DNA from: Rebecca billardiae RCC1528
Taxonomy: Eukaryota > Haptophyta
Assembly: GCA_965240325.2 (NCBI GenBank)
Contig: OZ251244.1
Span: 930,001 to 994,000 of the forward strand
Length of the DNA stretch: 64,000 bases
Direction: 5' to 3'
How positions within the stretch are numbered: the stretch's first letter is position 1; each line of letters opens with the position of its first letter. Shown piece after piece: positions 32,362-41,807 of the stretch. The position numbers and the translations under genes are program-made. Below the pieces are notes generated by a model, which saw only the letters and a list, made by a program, of their open reading frames with translations, ran no database searches and was not told the origin of the DNA.

Positions 32362-35300
32362 TCAGTCATCGCGTGCCATGCTCTCGACGCTGCTCGCGTG
32401 CGACGCGGGCCGTGGCGGCGCGGCGAGGCCGGCGCCGCCCGGCTCGAGCGAGTGCGAGTAGCGCGCGTACCGGCGGTACCCGCCCGCGCGGCCGCGCGCC
32501 TTGCCGTCCGCCGAGCGCTGGCTCGAGTCGTCCGCGGCGCTCGCGGCGAGCAGCTGCTGCAGGTTGCCCTCGGAGCTCGCGCGCGGCTGCCCTGCGCCGA
32601 CGGGGTCGTCGGCCGCGCGCACCAGCGGCACCAGGCCCGAGCTCGCGCGCCCCCACGGGAAGCGCGCCTTCACGCGCTGCCACGGCGGCAGCCCGCTCGT
32701 GAGCAGCGCGATGTCAAAGCCGGCGTCGTACGCGGTGTCGCCCTCGGCGGCCGCGCCGAGCTGGATGAGCCGGATCATCGTCGGGATCACGCCCGCGTCC
32801 GAGATGGTCTGCAGCACCGAGGCGTTGCGCGCGCCGCCGCCCGCCGCGCCGCCCGCCGCGCCGCCCGTCGCGAGGTGGTACAGCGTCTCGGCCACCTGGA
32901 TGCGCGTGGAGAGCGGCCGGCCCTCGTCGAGCATCGCGAGCAGCCGCGGCAGCGCGCCCGCCGCCTGGATCTGCGCGCAGTTGTCCGAGCGCTCGTCGTA
33001 CGCGAGGTTGGCCAGCGCGAGCGCCGCGGCCTCGGCGACGGCGTCGGGCGCCTCGCCCGCGTCGAGCAGCCGGACGAGCTCGGGGATGGCGCCCGCGCTC
33101 GCGATCAGCCGCTTGTTCGCCACGCGCACCGAGAGGTTGGAGATGGCGCTGACCGCGGCCTCGCGCGTGTCGTCGGAGACGCTCGGCCGGCGCATGAGCG
33201 CGACGAGCGGCGGGATCGCGCCCGCGTCGCAGATGGTCTTCATCGCCTCCTCGCCGCCCACGCCCGCGATCTCGCCGAGCGCGACCGCCGCCTCGTGCCG
33301 CGACGTGTCGTCGCGCAGCCCGAGGCCGGCGACCAGGTCGTCGACGGAGACGGTGTCGAGCAGGTGCGCGCGCACCTCCGGGTGGGCGGCGAGGCAGCTC
33401 AGCAGCCGGCCCGCCGCGGCGCGCGCCGACGCCGCCTCGCACCGCAGCATCGCGGCGAGCTGCACGACGCCGCCAGCCTCGGCGATCGCCTTGCGCGCGC
33501 GCTCGTCGTGCAGCGCGGCGAGCCGGAGCAGCGCCCACGCCGCCGCCTCGCGCACCGCCTCGGAGCACTTGGGCTCGAGCAGCTCGACGAGGCGGCGCAG
33601 CCCGCCCGCGCGCTCGATCTGCTCCGCGTTCTCGCGCAGCGTGGCGAGCGAGAAGAGCGCGTTCGCCGCCGCCTCGGGCACCGAGCCCTCCTCGTGCGTG
33701 CGCCCGCCGAGCGCGGCGAGCGGCGGCTCGCACAGGCAGACGAGCGCCTGCACCGCGCCCGGCTGCCGCCCGATCGCGCGCCGGTTCTCGTCGCTGCCGC
33801 ACGCGAGCGAGCCGAGCGCAAACGCGGCGGCGCGGCGCGCCCCCTCGGAGAAGGCGCGCAGCAGCTGCACGAGCCGAGGGATCGCGCCGGCCGCGGCGAT
33901 GCGCGCCTTGTGCGCGGCGCAGCCGTACGCGAGCGCGTGCAAAGCCTCCGCCGCCGCCTGGCACGCCGCCTCCGAGTTGGCGTGCAGCAGCGCGACGAGC
34001 GGCGGGATCCCGCCCGCCGCCACGATCTCGTCGCGCGCGCCTTCGTGCGCGCCGATGTTTGCGAGCGCCGCCGCGACCGCCTCGCGCACCGACTCCCCTT
34101 GCGCCTGGCGCAGCAGCGCCTCGACGGGCAGCAGGTCGGCGGCCGGCCCGCCGCCCGCCGTGCCGCCGGGCTGCTCGAGCGCGTACCGCCGCTGCCGCGC
34201 GCCCACCTTCGCCGCCCGCTTCAGCGCGCTCGAGAAGTGGCGCGCGCGCAGCACCGCGCCGAGCCGCTTGATGCCGCCCGCGCCGCCGCCGTCCGCGCGC
34301 CGCGCCGCAGCGTCGGCGTGCGGCCTGGGCGGCGGCTCCTCGGCCGCGTCCTCGCGCCGGCGCTGCAGGCTCGCGACCGCGGCCATCACGCCGCCGCTGC
34401 CCGCTGCGTCGTCGCCAACGTCGCCGCCGCCGGCGCCGCACCCCTGCACGGCGGCCGAGGCCATCGACGCGGACGAGGCCGAGTCGTCGTCGTCGTCGTC
34501 GTCGTCGACGTCGCTGCCGCCGCCGCGCGCCGCGCGCCCGCGCGGCGCGCGCCGCGCCGCGCCGCCCGCCGCGCCGTTGCTCAGCTCGCCCGAGGTGTGC
34601 GAGTGCACCATCCGCACGCCCCCCGCGCCCACGCCCGCCGCGTCCGCGCGCGCCGCGTCGCCCAGCGCGCTCGGCTCGGCGGGCGCGAAGCGCGAGGTCC
34701 CGCCCGGGCTGCAGCTCCAAGAGGTGCCCACGTCCGAGCGGCGCGCGCGCCGCGCCGACTGGATCGCCGCGGCGGCGGACTCGGCGGGCTTGCTCATCTC
34801 GTGGGTCATGTCGCTCCGGCGCGCGCGGCGCGCGCCGGGGGCGCCCTGCTGCTTCCGCCGCTCGCCGCGCGGCAGCAGCTCGGACGAGCTGCCCCGCCGC
34901 CGGCCGAGGACGAGCGGCTGCGCGTGCGCGCCGTTTCCGTGCAGCCTTCCGTGAGAAGGCTTTGTTGAGAAGGAGCCCTCGCGCGAGCCCATGGCGCTGA
35001 GGTTGGCGGAGGAGCCGCCGTGGGTGCGCTCCATCCCCGCGAGCATCACCGGCGTGATCTGGTCCGTCGAGCGCCCGCGGCGCAGCTGCGCCACCAGCGG
35101 CGGCTCCGAGCCCTCCGCCGCCGCGGCGGGCGAGGTGGGCGGCGAGCTGAGCGCGGGCGGCGGCGCGCCGCGCGACGGGAGCGAGCTGCGCCGGCTGCCG
35201 CCGCCCATCCGCGCGAGCACGTCCGAGCCGCCCGGGCGCACGTCGTAGCGCGGCGGCAGGCTGCGCCTCGGCGGCGGCGCGCCGAGCACGCCCTCCGGCA

Positions 35301-38067
35301 GGCTCGACCCCGACTCGGCCGACGAGCGCACGTCCGCGCCGCCGCCGCCGGGCTCGGCGGCGCCGGCCGCGCCGTCGAGCCCGGCGGCGAGCGAGCCGAC
35401 GCGCGACTCGACGATCGCGTCGTCCGAGGCGAGCAGCTCGACGAGGATGGGGATGACGCCCTCGCGCGCGATGAAGAGCTGGTTGCTCGAGTCGAACGCG
35501 AGGCGGCACAACGTCCACGCCGCCGCCTCCTTCGTCAGCGCGCCGCCCGCGCGCAGCAGCCACGCGAGGTGCGGGATCGCGCCCGCGTCCGCGATCGCCG
35601 TCTGGTTGGCGCCGTGCACGGCCAGGTTTGAGAGCGCGCGCGTGGCCCACATCACGCCCTCGTCGGAGGCGGAGCAGCAGAGCATCTCGACGAGCGGGCC
35701 GATCAGCTCGCGCATCGCGCCCGCCTCCGGCTCCGCCGACACGTTCGCGATGGCGAACGCGCCCGCCTCGCGCGCCGAGCCGATGCGCGACACCAGCAGC
35801 CGGCCGAGCGCGGGCACGGCGCCCGCGCGCACGATCGCGCGCACCGAGTCGGCGTGGCTGGCGAGGTTGGCGAGGGCGCGGCCGCACGCCTCGCACGCCG
35901 ACTCGCTCGCCGACTCGTCGAGCAGCAGCTCGCACAGCCCGCCGATCGCGCCCGCGTCCACGAGCGCGCGCCGCTCTCGGTCGCCCTCGGAGCGCGAGCG
36001 CGCGCGCAGCTCCCACGCCGCCGCCTCGCGCACCGCGGGCGGCGTGCCGTCGAGCATCGCGACGAGCGCGCGCGCGTCGCCGTCCTGGCACGCGCTCACC
36101 GCGTCGTCCACGTCGTGCACGAGCACGCGCAGCCGCGCCACCGCGCGCGCCGCCGGCGGCGGCGGCGGCGGCGCGCGCTTGGACGCGTCGGCGGGCGCGG
36201 CCGCGCGGCCGTACGCGCGGCCGGGCGCGGCGGCGCGCGTCGCGAGCTCGGGCAGCCGGATCTCTCCCAGCACGGCGCCCAGCCGCTCGGCGGGAGGGAG
36301 GGCGAGCACGGCCCACGGCTCGAGCTCCGCCGCGCGCGGCCGCTCCGCCGGCTCGGCCACCACCGCGCCGCGCACCAGCACGCCCAGCCGCGGGTCGACC
36401 GCGGCCGCATAGCCGACGACGTCCTCGCGCAGCGCGGGCGTGCGCGCCGGCGTCGCGCCGCCGCCGTACTTTGGGCGCGCGAGCTCGTCGAGGCGCATGC
36501 CCGTGGCGAGCTGCGCGACGACGAGGCCGAGCGCCCAGATGTCCGCCGCCATCGTGCCCGCGCGCGAGCCCGCCGCGCCCCGCGCCTCGAACGGCACCTC
36601 GGGCGGCAGGTGGTCGTCGCGCTGCCGCGCCGCCTCGAGCGCCGAGCGCAGCCGCAGCGGCCGCTCCTGCGGCAGCGCGCACAGCCTCACGTCACCGTCG
36701 TGCGACGTGAGCCGGACGGCGGCGGGGCAGAGGCTGCCGTGCGGCACGCGCGCGTGGGTGTGCAGGTAGTGCACCGCCTGCACCAGCTGCGCGGACCACA
36801 GCTCCACCAGCCCGCGCGGCAGGTTCCGCCCCACCGCGTCGATCCGGCCGAGCAGCGTGCCGCCCGCCGTGCGCTCGAGCACGAGCGCGTACGGCCGCCG
36901 GCCGGGCGGCGCGCCGCCGGCCGGCGCGGCGGCGTCGGCGGCGGCGCGCGGCTCGAGGGAGAAGAGGCCGAAGCAGCGGCGCACGTGCTCGTGCCGCAGG
37001 CCCATCAGCGCGTGCGCCTGCGCGCGCACGCGCGCGAGCTGCTCGTCGCGCCGCCGCGGCGCGCCGCCCTCCTTGCCGCCGCCGCCTCCGCCTCCGCCGC
37101 CTCCGCCGCCGCCGCCTCCGCCGCCGCCCTCGGTCACAAACACAAGAGCGGCCGTGTGCCGCGCGCCGCGGCGGAAGGAGGCGGCGGAGCGCGAGGAGAA
37201 GCTGGCGCGCTCGAGCGCGGCGGCTGCGACCGGCCCGAGCTCCTCGGAGGCTGCCCCCGCCTCCGCCGCCGCCGCCGCCGCCGCCGAGACGTCCGCGCCG
37301 CCGGCGCCGGCGCCGCCGCCGCCGCCGCCGTCGTTTGCCGGGCGGGCGGGGCGCGCCGGACACACGTCCAGCTCGATCGGCTCGTACTCGTCGTCGTCGG
37401 CGTCGTCGTCGTCGGCGGCGGCGGAGGCGGCGGCCTTTGCGAGCAGCCAGCGCGCCTCGTCCGGCTCGCCGAAGCCGTACGCCTCGAGCAGCCACGCCGG
37501 CCGCGCCTCGAACTCGACGTCGTACGTGAAGCCCTCGCCCACGTAACCGATCAGCGCGTCGCGCCCGCCGCGCGCGCGCACGGCGAGGAGGGCCTCCTCG
37601 AGCGTGTGCTCGGTGTCGGCGTCGGGCGAGGTGGACAGCGGCTGCCCGCAGCTCGCGCGCAGCTCGGAGAGCCGCTTGTCCAGCATCCGCTCGAGCGCCT
37701 GCCGGTCGAGCTCGCGCGCCTTGGCGAGCGCCTCAGGCCCGACCTCGACCGCGGCGCCGCCGGCCTCGAGGCAGGCGGCGAGGCGGGCGCGGAGCGTGAC
37801 GAACTCGTTCGCGATCGCATGGTGCCGCAGCGCCGCGCACGGGTACACGCCCGGCTGCCCGTCGCCGAACTGCGCGAAGAACGCGTGCAGCTCCTCGAGC
37901 AGCTCGTCCGCCTCCGGGTGCAGCCGGCCGGCCGCGATCGGCGGGAGCTCGTGCTTGAGGCGCTCGAGCGCCTCCGCCAGCGTGTACAGCCGGCGGCACT
38001 GCGAGCTGTTCACGGCGGAGCTCGCGACGAGCGCCCTGAGCTCGGGAAGCAAGGGCGTGGTGGCCAT
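32362..38067 (-). CDS. Pseudokinase-armadillo repeat protein, 1,901 aa, intronless
   Basis: Residues ~1-110 form a helical region (LAEALERLKHEL, EELHAFFAQFG), possibly a four-helix bundle. Residues ~305-590 are a protein-kinase fold. VFVTEGG is followed by an 18-Gly run where the ATP lysine region should be. The catalytic HRDLKPxN motif is replaced by HGSLCPAAV, and no DFG is seen, only LCALPQE. TMAADIWALGLVVAQLATG still matches subdomain IX. It is therefore probably a pseudokinase. Armadillo repeats occupy ~660-895 and ~1318-1775 (AIPxLVxLL, EAAxALxNLA pattern, about 15-18 in all). They are split by a ~400-residue Ser/Arg-rich linker, with an acidic Asp run encoded near 34490. Such proteins usually act as scaffolds; the partners are unknown. 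ATG at 38067 is the first in frame. The whole gene is one exon, unlike several neighbours. Head to head with the RING gene. Confidence 0.82.
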   Translation of the reverse strand: MATTPLLPELRALVASSAVNSSQCRRLYTLAEALERLKHELPPIAAGRLHPEADELLEELHAFFAQFGDGQPGVYPCAALRHHAIANEFVTLRARLAACLEAGGAAVEVGPEALAKARELDRQALERMLDKRLSELRASCGQPLSTSPDADTEHTLEEALLAVRARGGRDALIGYVGEGFTYDVEFEARPAWLLEAYGFGEPDEARWLLAKAAASAAADDDDADDDEYEPIELDVCPARPARPANDGGGGGGAGAGGADVSAAAAAAAEAGAASEELGPVAAAALERASFSSRSAASFRRGARHTAALVFVTEGGGGGGGGGGGGGGGGGGKEGGAPRRRDEQLARVRAQAHALMGLRHEHVRRCFGLFSLEPRAAADAAAPAGGAPPGRRPYALVLERTAGGTLLGRIDAVGRNLPRGLVELWSAQLVQAVHYLHTHARVPHGSLCPAAVRLTSHDGDVRLCALPQERPLRLRSALEAARQRDDHLPPEVPFEARGAAGSRAGTMAADIWALGLVVAQLATGMRLDELARPKYGGGATPARTPALREDVVGYAAAVDPRLGVLVRGAVVAEPAERPRAAELEPWAVLALPPAERLGAVLGEIRLPELATRAAAPGRAYGRAAAPADASKRAPPPPPPAARAVARLRVLVHDVDDAVSACQDGDARALVAMLDGTPPAVREAAAWELRARSRSEGDRERRALVDAGAIGGLCELLLDESASESACEACGRALANLASHADSVRAIVRAGAVPALGRLLVSRIGSAREAGAFAIANVSAEPEAGAMRELIGPLVEMLCCSASDEGVMWATRALSNLAVHGANQTAIADAGAIPHLAWLLRAGGALTKEAAAWTLCRLAFDSSNQLFIAREGVIPILVELLASDDAIVESRVGSLAAGLDGAAGAAEPGGGGADVRSSAESGSSLPEGVLGAPPPRRSLPPRYDVRPGGSDVLARMGGGSRRSSLPSRGAPPPALSSPPTSPAAAAEGSEPPLVAQLRRGRSTDQITPVMLAGMERTHGGSSANLSAMGSREGSFSTKPSHGRLHGNGAHAQPLVLGRRRGSSSELLPRGERRKQQGAPGARRARRSDMTHEMSKPAESAAAAIQSARRARRSDVGTSWSCSPGGTSRFAPAEPSALGDAARADAAGVGAGGVRMVHSHTSGELSNGAAGGAARRAPRGRAARGGGSDVDDDDDDDDSASSASMASAAVQGCGAGGGDVGDDAAGSGGVMAAVASLQRRREDAAEEPPPRPHADAAARRADGGGAGGIKRLGAVLRARHFSSALKRAAKVGARQRRYALEQPGGTAGGGPAADLLPVEALLRQAQGESVREAVAAALANIGAHEGARDEIVAAGGIPPLVALLHANSEAACQAAAEALHALAYGCAAHKARIAAAGAIPRLVQLLRAFSEGARRAAAFALGSLACGSDENRRAIGRQPGAVQALVCLCEPPLAALGGRTHEEGSVPEAAANALFSLATLRENAEQIERAGGLRRLVELLEPKCSEAVREAAAWALLRLAALHDERARKAIAEAGGVVQLAAMLRCEAASARAAAGRLLSCLAAHPEVRAHLLDTVSVDDLVAGLGLRDDTSRHEAAVALGEIAGVGGEEAMKTICDAGAIPPLVALMRRPSVSDDTREAAVSAISNLSVRVANKRLIASAGAIPELVRLLDAGEAPDAVAEAAALALANLAYDERSDNCAQIQAAGALPRLLAMLDEGRPLSTRIQVAETLYHLATGGAAGGAAGGGARNASVLQTISDAGVIPTMIRLIQLGAAAEGDTAYDAGFDIALLTSGLPPWQRVKARFPWGRASSGLVPLVRAADDPVGAGQPRASSEGNLQQLLAASAADDSSQRSADGKARGRAGGYRRYARYSHSLEPGGAGLAAPPRPASHASSVESMARDD

Positions 38068-38489
38068 GGCGCGGCGTCAGCGTCGAGCGCGAGCCACGCC
38101 ACTGCTCACTTCGTCCAGGTTCGGTGCCGGGGCTACTCTGAACTCACCGACGGAGCCGGAACACCCAACATCAGTACTGGCGGGTACCCGCCGGGCATCA
38201 GTACCAATTGGGCAGGTACCCCTGCCGGCGCCTGATTGGTAGTCAGCTTGCAACTTCTGAGTTCCATGATAGTCGAACTCATCGAGCGTAATAATTATAC
38301 CCGCGCCGTCCGCACGTGCACCCGTATCATCATATTTCACAGCCCCGCGTTGTGAGCACTGAGCAACGTACCGCCGCCATCTTGGCGGGCGGGCGCAAAT
38401 AGCCGCGTGCGACACGGTTGAGCCCGCTGCCCCCCCGCGCGGGCGTGGCACGGCCGGCGCGCGGAAACCGAGCCCGGCGGGCGGGGACG
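38068..38489. promoter_or_regulatory. Divergent intergenic region between armadillo and RING genes
   Basis: A 422-bp gap between starts at 38067 (minus) and 38490 (plus). It contains a direct repeat GCATCAGTAC/ACATCAGTAC with GGGTACCC/GGTACC sites at about 38165-38225, and an AT-richer segment at 38270-38340 (TAATAATTATAC). Either may serve as a promoter element; no experiment is implied. Confidence 0.4.
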
Positions 38490-39260
38490 ATGCCGCTCGT
38501 CGGCGCGCAGTGCCCCACGTGCCGGCGGCACATACAGTTTGAGCTCGCGCGCGGCGTGTCGCGCGCCGTCGTCGTGTGCGGCGGCTCGCTCGGCTGCCGC
38601 GCACGCTTCATCGCCCAGGTCTCCAACAACGGCCCGACGCCCGCGGCCGCGCCGCCGCCGGCGGCGTCGAGCGGCGCGCAGCAGATGTACGGCGTGGCGT
38701 GCCCGTCGTGCGCCAACCAGTTCTGCTTCGTCGCCCCGCCGGGCGCGCAGTGCAGCGTCGCCTGCCAGAACTGCTCGACGCGGTTCGTCGTCAACCTGCA
38801 GGGCGTGCCCGGGCAGGCGCCCGACCCGGCGAGCGGCAACAAGGACGACGCGTTCGCGCTGTCCGAGCAGCAGCAGCTCGAGCTCGCGCTGAAGATGTCG
38901 CTCGACCACTCGGGCGGCGGTGCGCACGAGCCCGAGCCCACCGTCACCGTCACCGCCGAGGCGAGCGACAAGCCCGCGTGCGCGATCTGCCTCTCCGAGA
39001 AGATGGAGGACCCGCAGGCGCTGCTGTGCGGCCACGTGTACTGCACGCCGTGCCTCAAGCAGTGGCACGACGCGCAGGTGGAGGAGAGCGTAGAGCAGCA
39101 GCGCCGATCGGGCGTGCCGAACCCCCGCCCCGACGCCGCCATCGGCCGGCAGCGCTGCCCCGTGTGCCGGCTCATCACGGTCGCCGCGCCCAGCGGCGGC
39201 GGCGGCCGAGGAACGGCGGCGTCGTCGGCCTCGACGGCGGTGCCGGCGAAGAGCAGGTGA
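38490..39260 (+). CDS. RING-HC ubiquitin ligase-like protein with UIM and zinc ribbons
   Basis: A 256-aa protein. The N-terminal half has two Cys-rich ribbons (CPTC at 8-11 with later CGG/GCRARF; CPSC at 71-74 with CQNC at 92-95). A ubiquitin-interacting motif lies at 126-141 (EQQQLELALKMSLDHS, matching acidic-x-x-x-A-L-x-x-S). A C3HC4-type RING is at 164-226: C164-x2-C167, C180-x-H182, C185-x2-C188, C223-x2-C226, with a 34-residue insert before the last pair. RING domains recruit E2 enzymes, and a UIM binds ubiquitin, so an E3 ligase that recognises ubiquitinated cargo is likely. The ATG at 38490 is preferred, as the ribbon starts right after it; an in-frame ATG at 38418 would add 24 basic residues. 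Single exon. Confidence 0.8.
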   Translation: MPLVGAQCPTCRRHIQFELARGVSRAVVVCGGSLGCRARFIAQVSNNGPTPAAAPPPAASSGAQQMYGVACPSCANQFCFVAPPGAQCSVACQNCSTRFVVNLQGVPGQAPDPASGNKDDAFALSEQQQLELALKMSLDHSGGGAHEPEPTVTVTAEASDKPACAICLSEKMEDPQALLCGHVYCTPCLKQWHDAQVEESVEQQRRSGVPNPRPDAAIGRQRCPVCRLITVAAPSGGGGRGTAASSASTAVPAKSR

Positions 39261-39448
39261 GGGGTTGCTGTGCGCGGCGGGGCGCGGCGCGGCGGGGGCG
39301 CCGGCGCAGACACCGCTCACCGCTTCGGACTCCGCTCGGCCGCACTCAGAAAATGGCAGTTATGGCAGACTACTGAGATAGAACTGAATCGCGCTGCTCT
39401 CAGATGAATAACTAAAAGTGAAATGATATTATAATAATAAATATGATG

Positions 39449-39451
<3 letters not shown>

Positions 39452-39493
<42 letters not shown>
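39452..39493. repeat. (AT)n microsatellite
   Basis: About 21 uninterrupted AT dinucleotides directly abutting the foldback-element copy; a similar shorter TA run lies at 41679-41700. Confidence 0.9.
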
Positions 39494-39495
<2 letters not shown>

Positions 39496-39497
39496 CT

Positions 39498-39740
39498 AAC
39501 GACGTGGCCCGTGATCCAGATGCAATAACGGGCAGGCGGTCAGAGCTTCAGACAGCATGAGCTGGCTGTAGGCGTAGCGCGCAGCAGATCGAGCTGATAT
39601 ACGCGACATCATGAGGCTCAGAGTGCAGCAGACACATAGAATGCTAGTCCCGGCCCGCGCCTGCCGACCACTACCAGGTGGCAGGCAAGTGGCGCCACCC
39701 GCAGCCCTGCCCCCCTGGCCCCTGCGGGAGCGGGGCATGC
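39498..39740. mobile_element. Single-arm copy of the foldback/MITE family
   Basis: It starts TAACGACGTGG next to the AT microsatellite, then has unrelated sequence. From about 39611 it shares GGCTCAGAGTGCAGCAGACA, CATAGAATG, CCGACCA..CAGG and CGCCACCCGCAGCCCTGCCC with the left arm at 23905-24005. No matching right arm was seen, so this copy is truncated or rearranged. Insertion at a TA-rich site agrees with the other copy. Confidence 0.65.
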
Positions 39741-40591
39741 CTTTAATCGTTATTATGAGTTATGGACGACTGGTGGCGCGCGCGCACCGCGCAGCCTGCC
39801 TCACGTTGAGCCTCAGGGGCCTGCCTGCTGCCAGTGACGATGACTGATGATTGAATAAGCCGTGAAGGCTGAGCCTGAAGTCGGCATGAAGTCGGCGTGA
39901 TGACAGAGTCACTGCCAGAACCTCCCGGAACCTCACTCCTAAGACCCGGTTGGTGTTGCGGCGCAGCCCGCGGCGGCCGGCCATGCCCATTGGCCTTGGC
40001 CAAGCGGCCCGATGCGCCGAGTCTAGCGCGACTCCGAGGAGTCGAATGAACCCGCGCCGCTCTCGCTGCCGCCTGGCTTAGCAGCCGGCTCGTCGGCGCG
40101 CGTCTCGATCAAGAGTCTTCCCACAAGACTCGGCCTACCAGAGGGTGGACTCGTGCCGATTCCATTTCCACAGGTGCGCGGCGCGGCGGCGCCGCTCGGC
40201 GAGGGTTGTGCGCCGACGCGCACTCGGGCGAGCACTTGCGTTGATGGCTGCGCGGCCGCTCGTTCAGGCGTGACGGTTCGTCCGCGTCGCCCGTGATGAG
40301 TTTGATGCATACGGGGAATCAGCATCTGGAGAGCTGTACCAAGGCTCTTTGGCTGTACAGTATCTCTTCGGCACTGAACCGGCAAATGAAGGGGGAAAGG
40401 GACCCTGTCCCGGCTGTCCCCCAACCACACGGCCTGAAATTAACTACAAACATCACGATCGGGTTGGATCATTCATTATTGGATTCCGAGGACTTGCGAG
40501 TGAGCGAACAGGGACGACAGTCCTGAGGAACCACTGACCGTGTCACCGTGACCGCCCGAGCGCGTCGCCCTCCCTCGTCCTCGCCTTCGTG

Positions 40592-40837
40592 ATGGCGCAC
40601 GTGAACAGCCCATTCGCGCGCGGCTCGATGCCTCCTCCGGAAGTGTCGCCGTCCACTTCATCGGAGCCCTCCCCGAGGACGACGCAGCCGAGAAGGCCCA
40701 ACCTCCGAGAGTGCGCCTTCTGCAGCAGAGAGATCCTGCCAGCGTTTGACCAAATCTACTTTGCCGTCGACTGCTCGTTCTGCACGGTGGGCTGCCGGGA
40801 CGTGTTCCTCCGCAAACACGGCTCGTTGTACCAATGA
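40592..40837 (+). CDS. Small FLZ-like (FCS-like) zinc-finger protein
   Basis: An 81-aa single-exon protein. After a Pro/Ser-rich N-terminus the sequence LRECAFCSREILPAFDQIYF, then DCSFCTVGCRDVFLRKHGS, has the spacing of the plant FCS-like zinc finger: a CxxC pair, an (D/Q)IYxx strand, an SFC knuckle and a final C followed by a basic helix. Plant FLZ proteins bind SnRK1 kinase as adaptors; whether that holds here is inference. The ATG at 40592 is used. A single-CxxC pattern this short could also arise by chance, but the match extends across the entire domain. No neighbour suggests a role. Confidence 0.6.
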   Translation: MAHVNSPFARGSMPPPEVSPSTSSEPSPRTTQPRRPNLRECAFCSREILPAFDQIYFAVDCSFCTVGCRDVFLRKHGSLYQ

Positions 40838-41807
40838 CCGCATGCGGCGTTCTCTGGCCTCAGCGGCGCCGGCGCTTGCCGTCCGACGTGCTACCTGGCG
40901 CGTCCGAACCGAGCGGTGTCTGGGGCCCGCCATCAGACTACGTCTACGACGTCCGTGGAACCGGCCGGATCCGATGGTTGGCATCCGATGCCGATATCAT
41001 TGGGCGGGGCGGGCGCATGCCGCATTGGGCCGTGCCGCCATCAACGCTTATACTATTGTACAGCTCAATCGCTCTTATTAGATATATATTCGTCTGACGA
41101 TGCCAGGTTAGGCGTGGCTTAGATCCGAGCCGCGCCGCTGGGACACTAGTGGCTCCGGCGGCCGCCGGTCTGTCAGTGTCACCGCGCGTGTCAACTCGTC
41201 ACTCCGACTTCCGTCTCGGAGTCAGACGCGGACAGTCCGCCAGTCGCCGTCGGACACGCGCGTCCGACGGGGCGGCCCGCCGAGCGGGACGTACTGTGAC
41301 GACCGACTCGACCGAGTGACTACCGCGGTGACGGGCCGGTCGCGCTTGTCGTTGCCGCCTTCAGCGGACCGATCCGCCGGCGCGGCGGCCCGGCGGCAGG
41401 CCGCAGGATGCAGCGGACACGACTGATGTGAGGGTCATGCGGGCTTGCAGCCGTAGCCAGTACCTCAGTACCTGTTGACGGCGCGCAGCCCGCATGCCGC
41501 ACGCACAGTTTGAGTTACGTCCGGACGATGACTCGATCGAACATCGAGCGGGCCAACTGCTGCGTGAGTCGCCGCCCCACGTCACAAGTCGCCATGATCA
41601 ATATGATTGATGGATCGTCGCGGGACCCGGGGACCGTCGTCGCCTTTCTCGGGCCTGTAGTCTGTAGTACGGACGAATCTATATATATATATATATATAT
41701 GCGATGATGATCGTCAATTTCGCGCCGCGCGCGCTGTCATCAAGTGTCAAGCACGCAATGCCCGGATGGCTCCGCCGCGCGCACCCCTCCGCCCACGCCC
41801 ATCGGCA
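40838..41807. other. Intergenic region, no gene seen
   Basis: Nearly 1 kb between the FLZ-like stop and the gelsolin-like stop (convergent). It has an AT-richer stretch at 41040-41110 and a (TA)n run at 41679-41700. Short frames overlap on both strands without protein features. Confidence 0.5.

Larger units (their letters stand above)
39261..40591. other. Intergenic region with microsatellite and element copy
   Basis: 1.3 kb with no supported gene. It contains an AT microsatellite (39452-39493), a foldback-element copy (39498-39740), and AT-rich sequence at 39350-39450. A 135-codon minus-strand frame (40023-40430) has no recognisable features and is not called. Confidence 0.5.

Noticed and set aside
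31897-38235. Very long plus-strand open frames (700-1,000 codons) opposite the armadillo gene
   Set aside because: They are antisense shadows produced by GC-rich codon usage; the translations are Arg/Ala-rich with no domains, while the minus strand gives clear ARM repeats.
40023-40430. 135-codon minus-strand frame as a gene
   Set aside because: No domain, low-complexity ends, and a comparable frame on the other strand; not distinguishable from chance in this composition.
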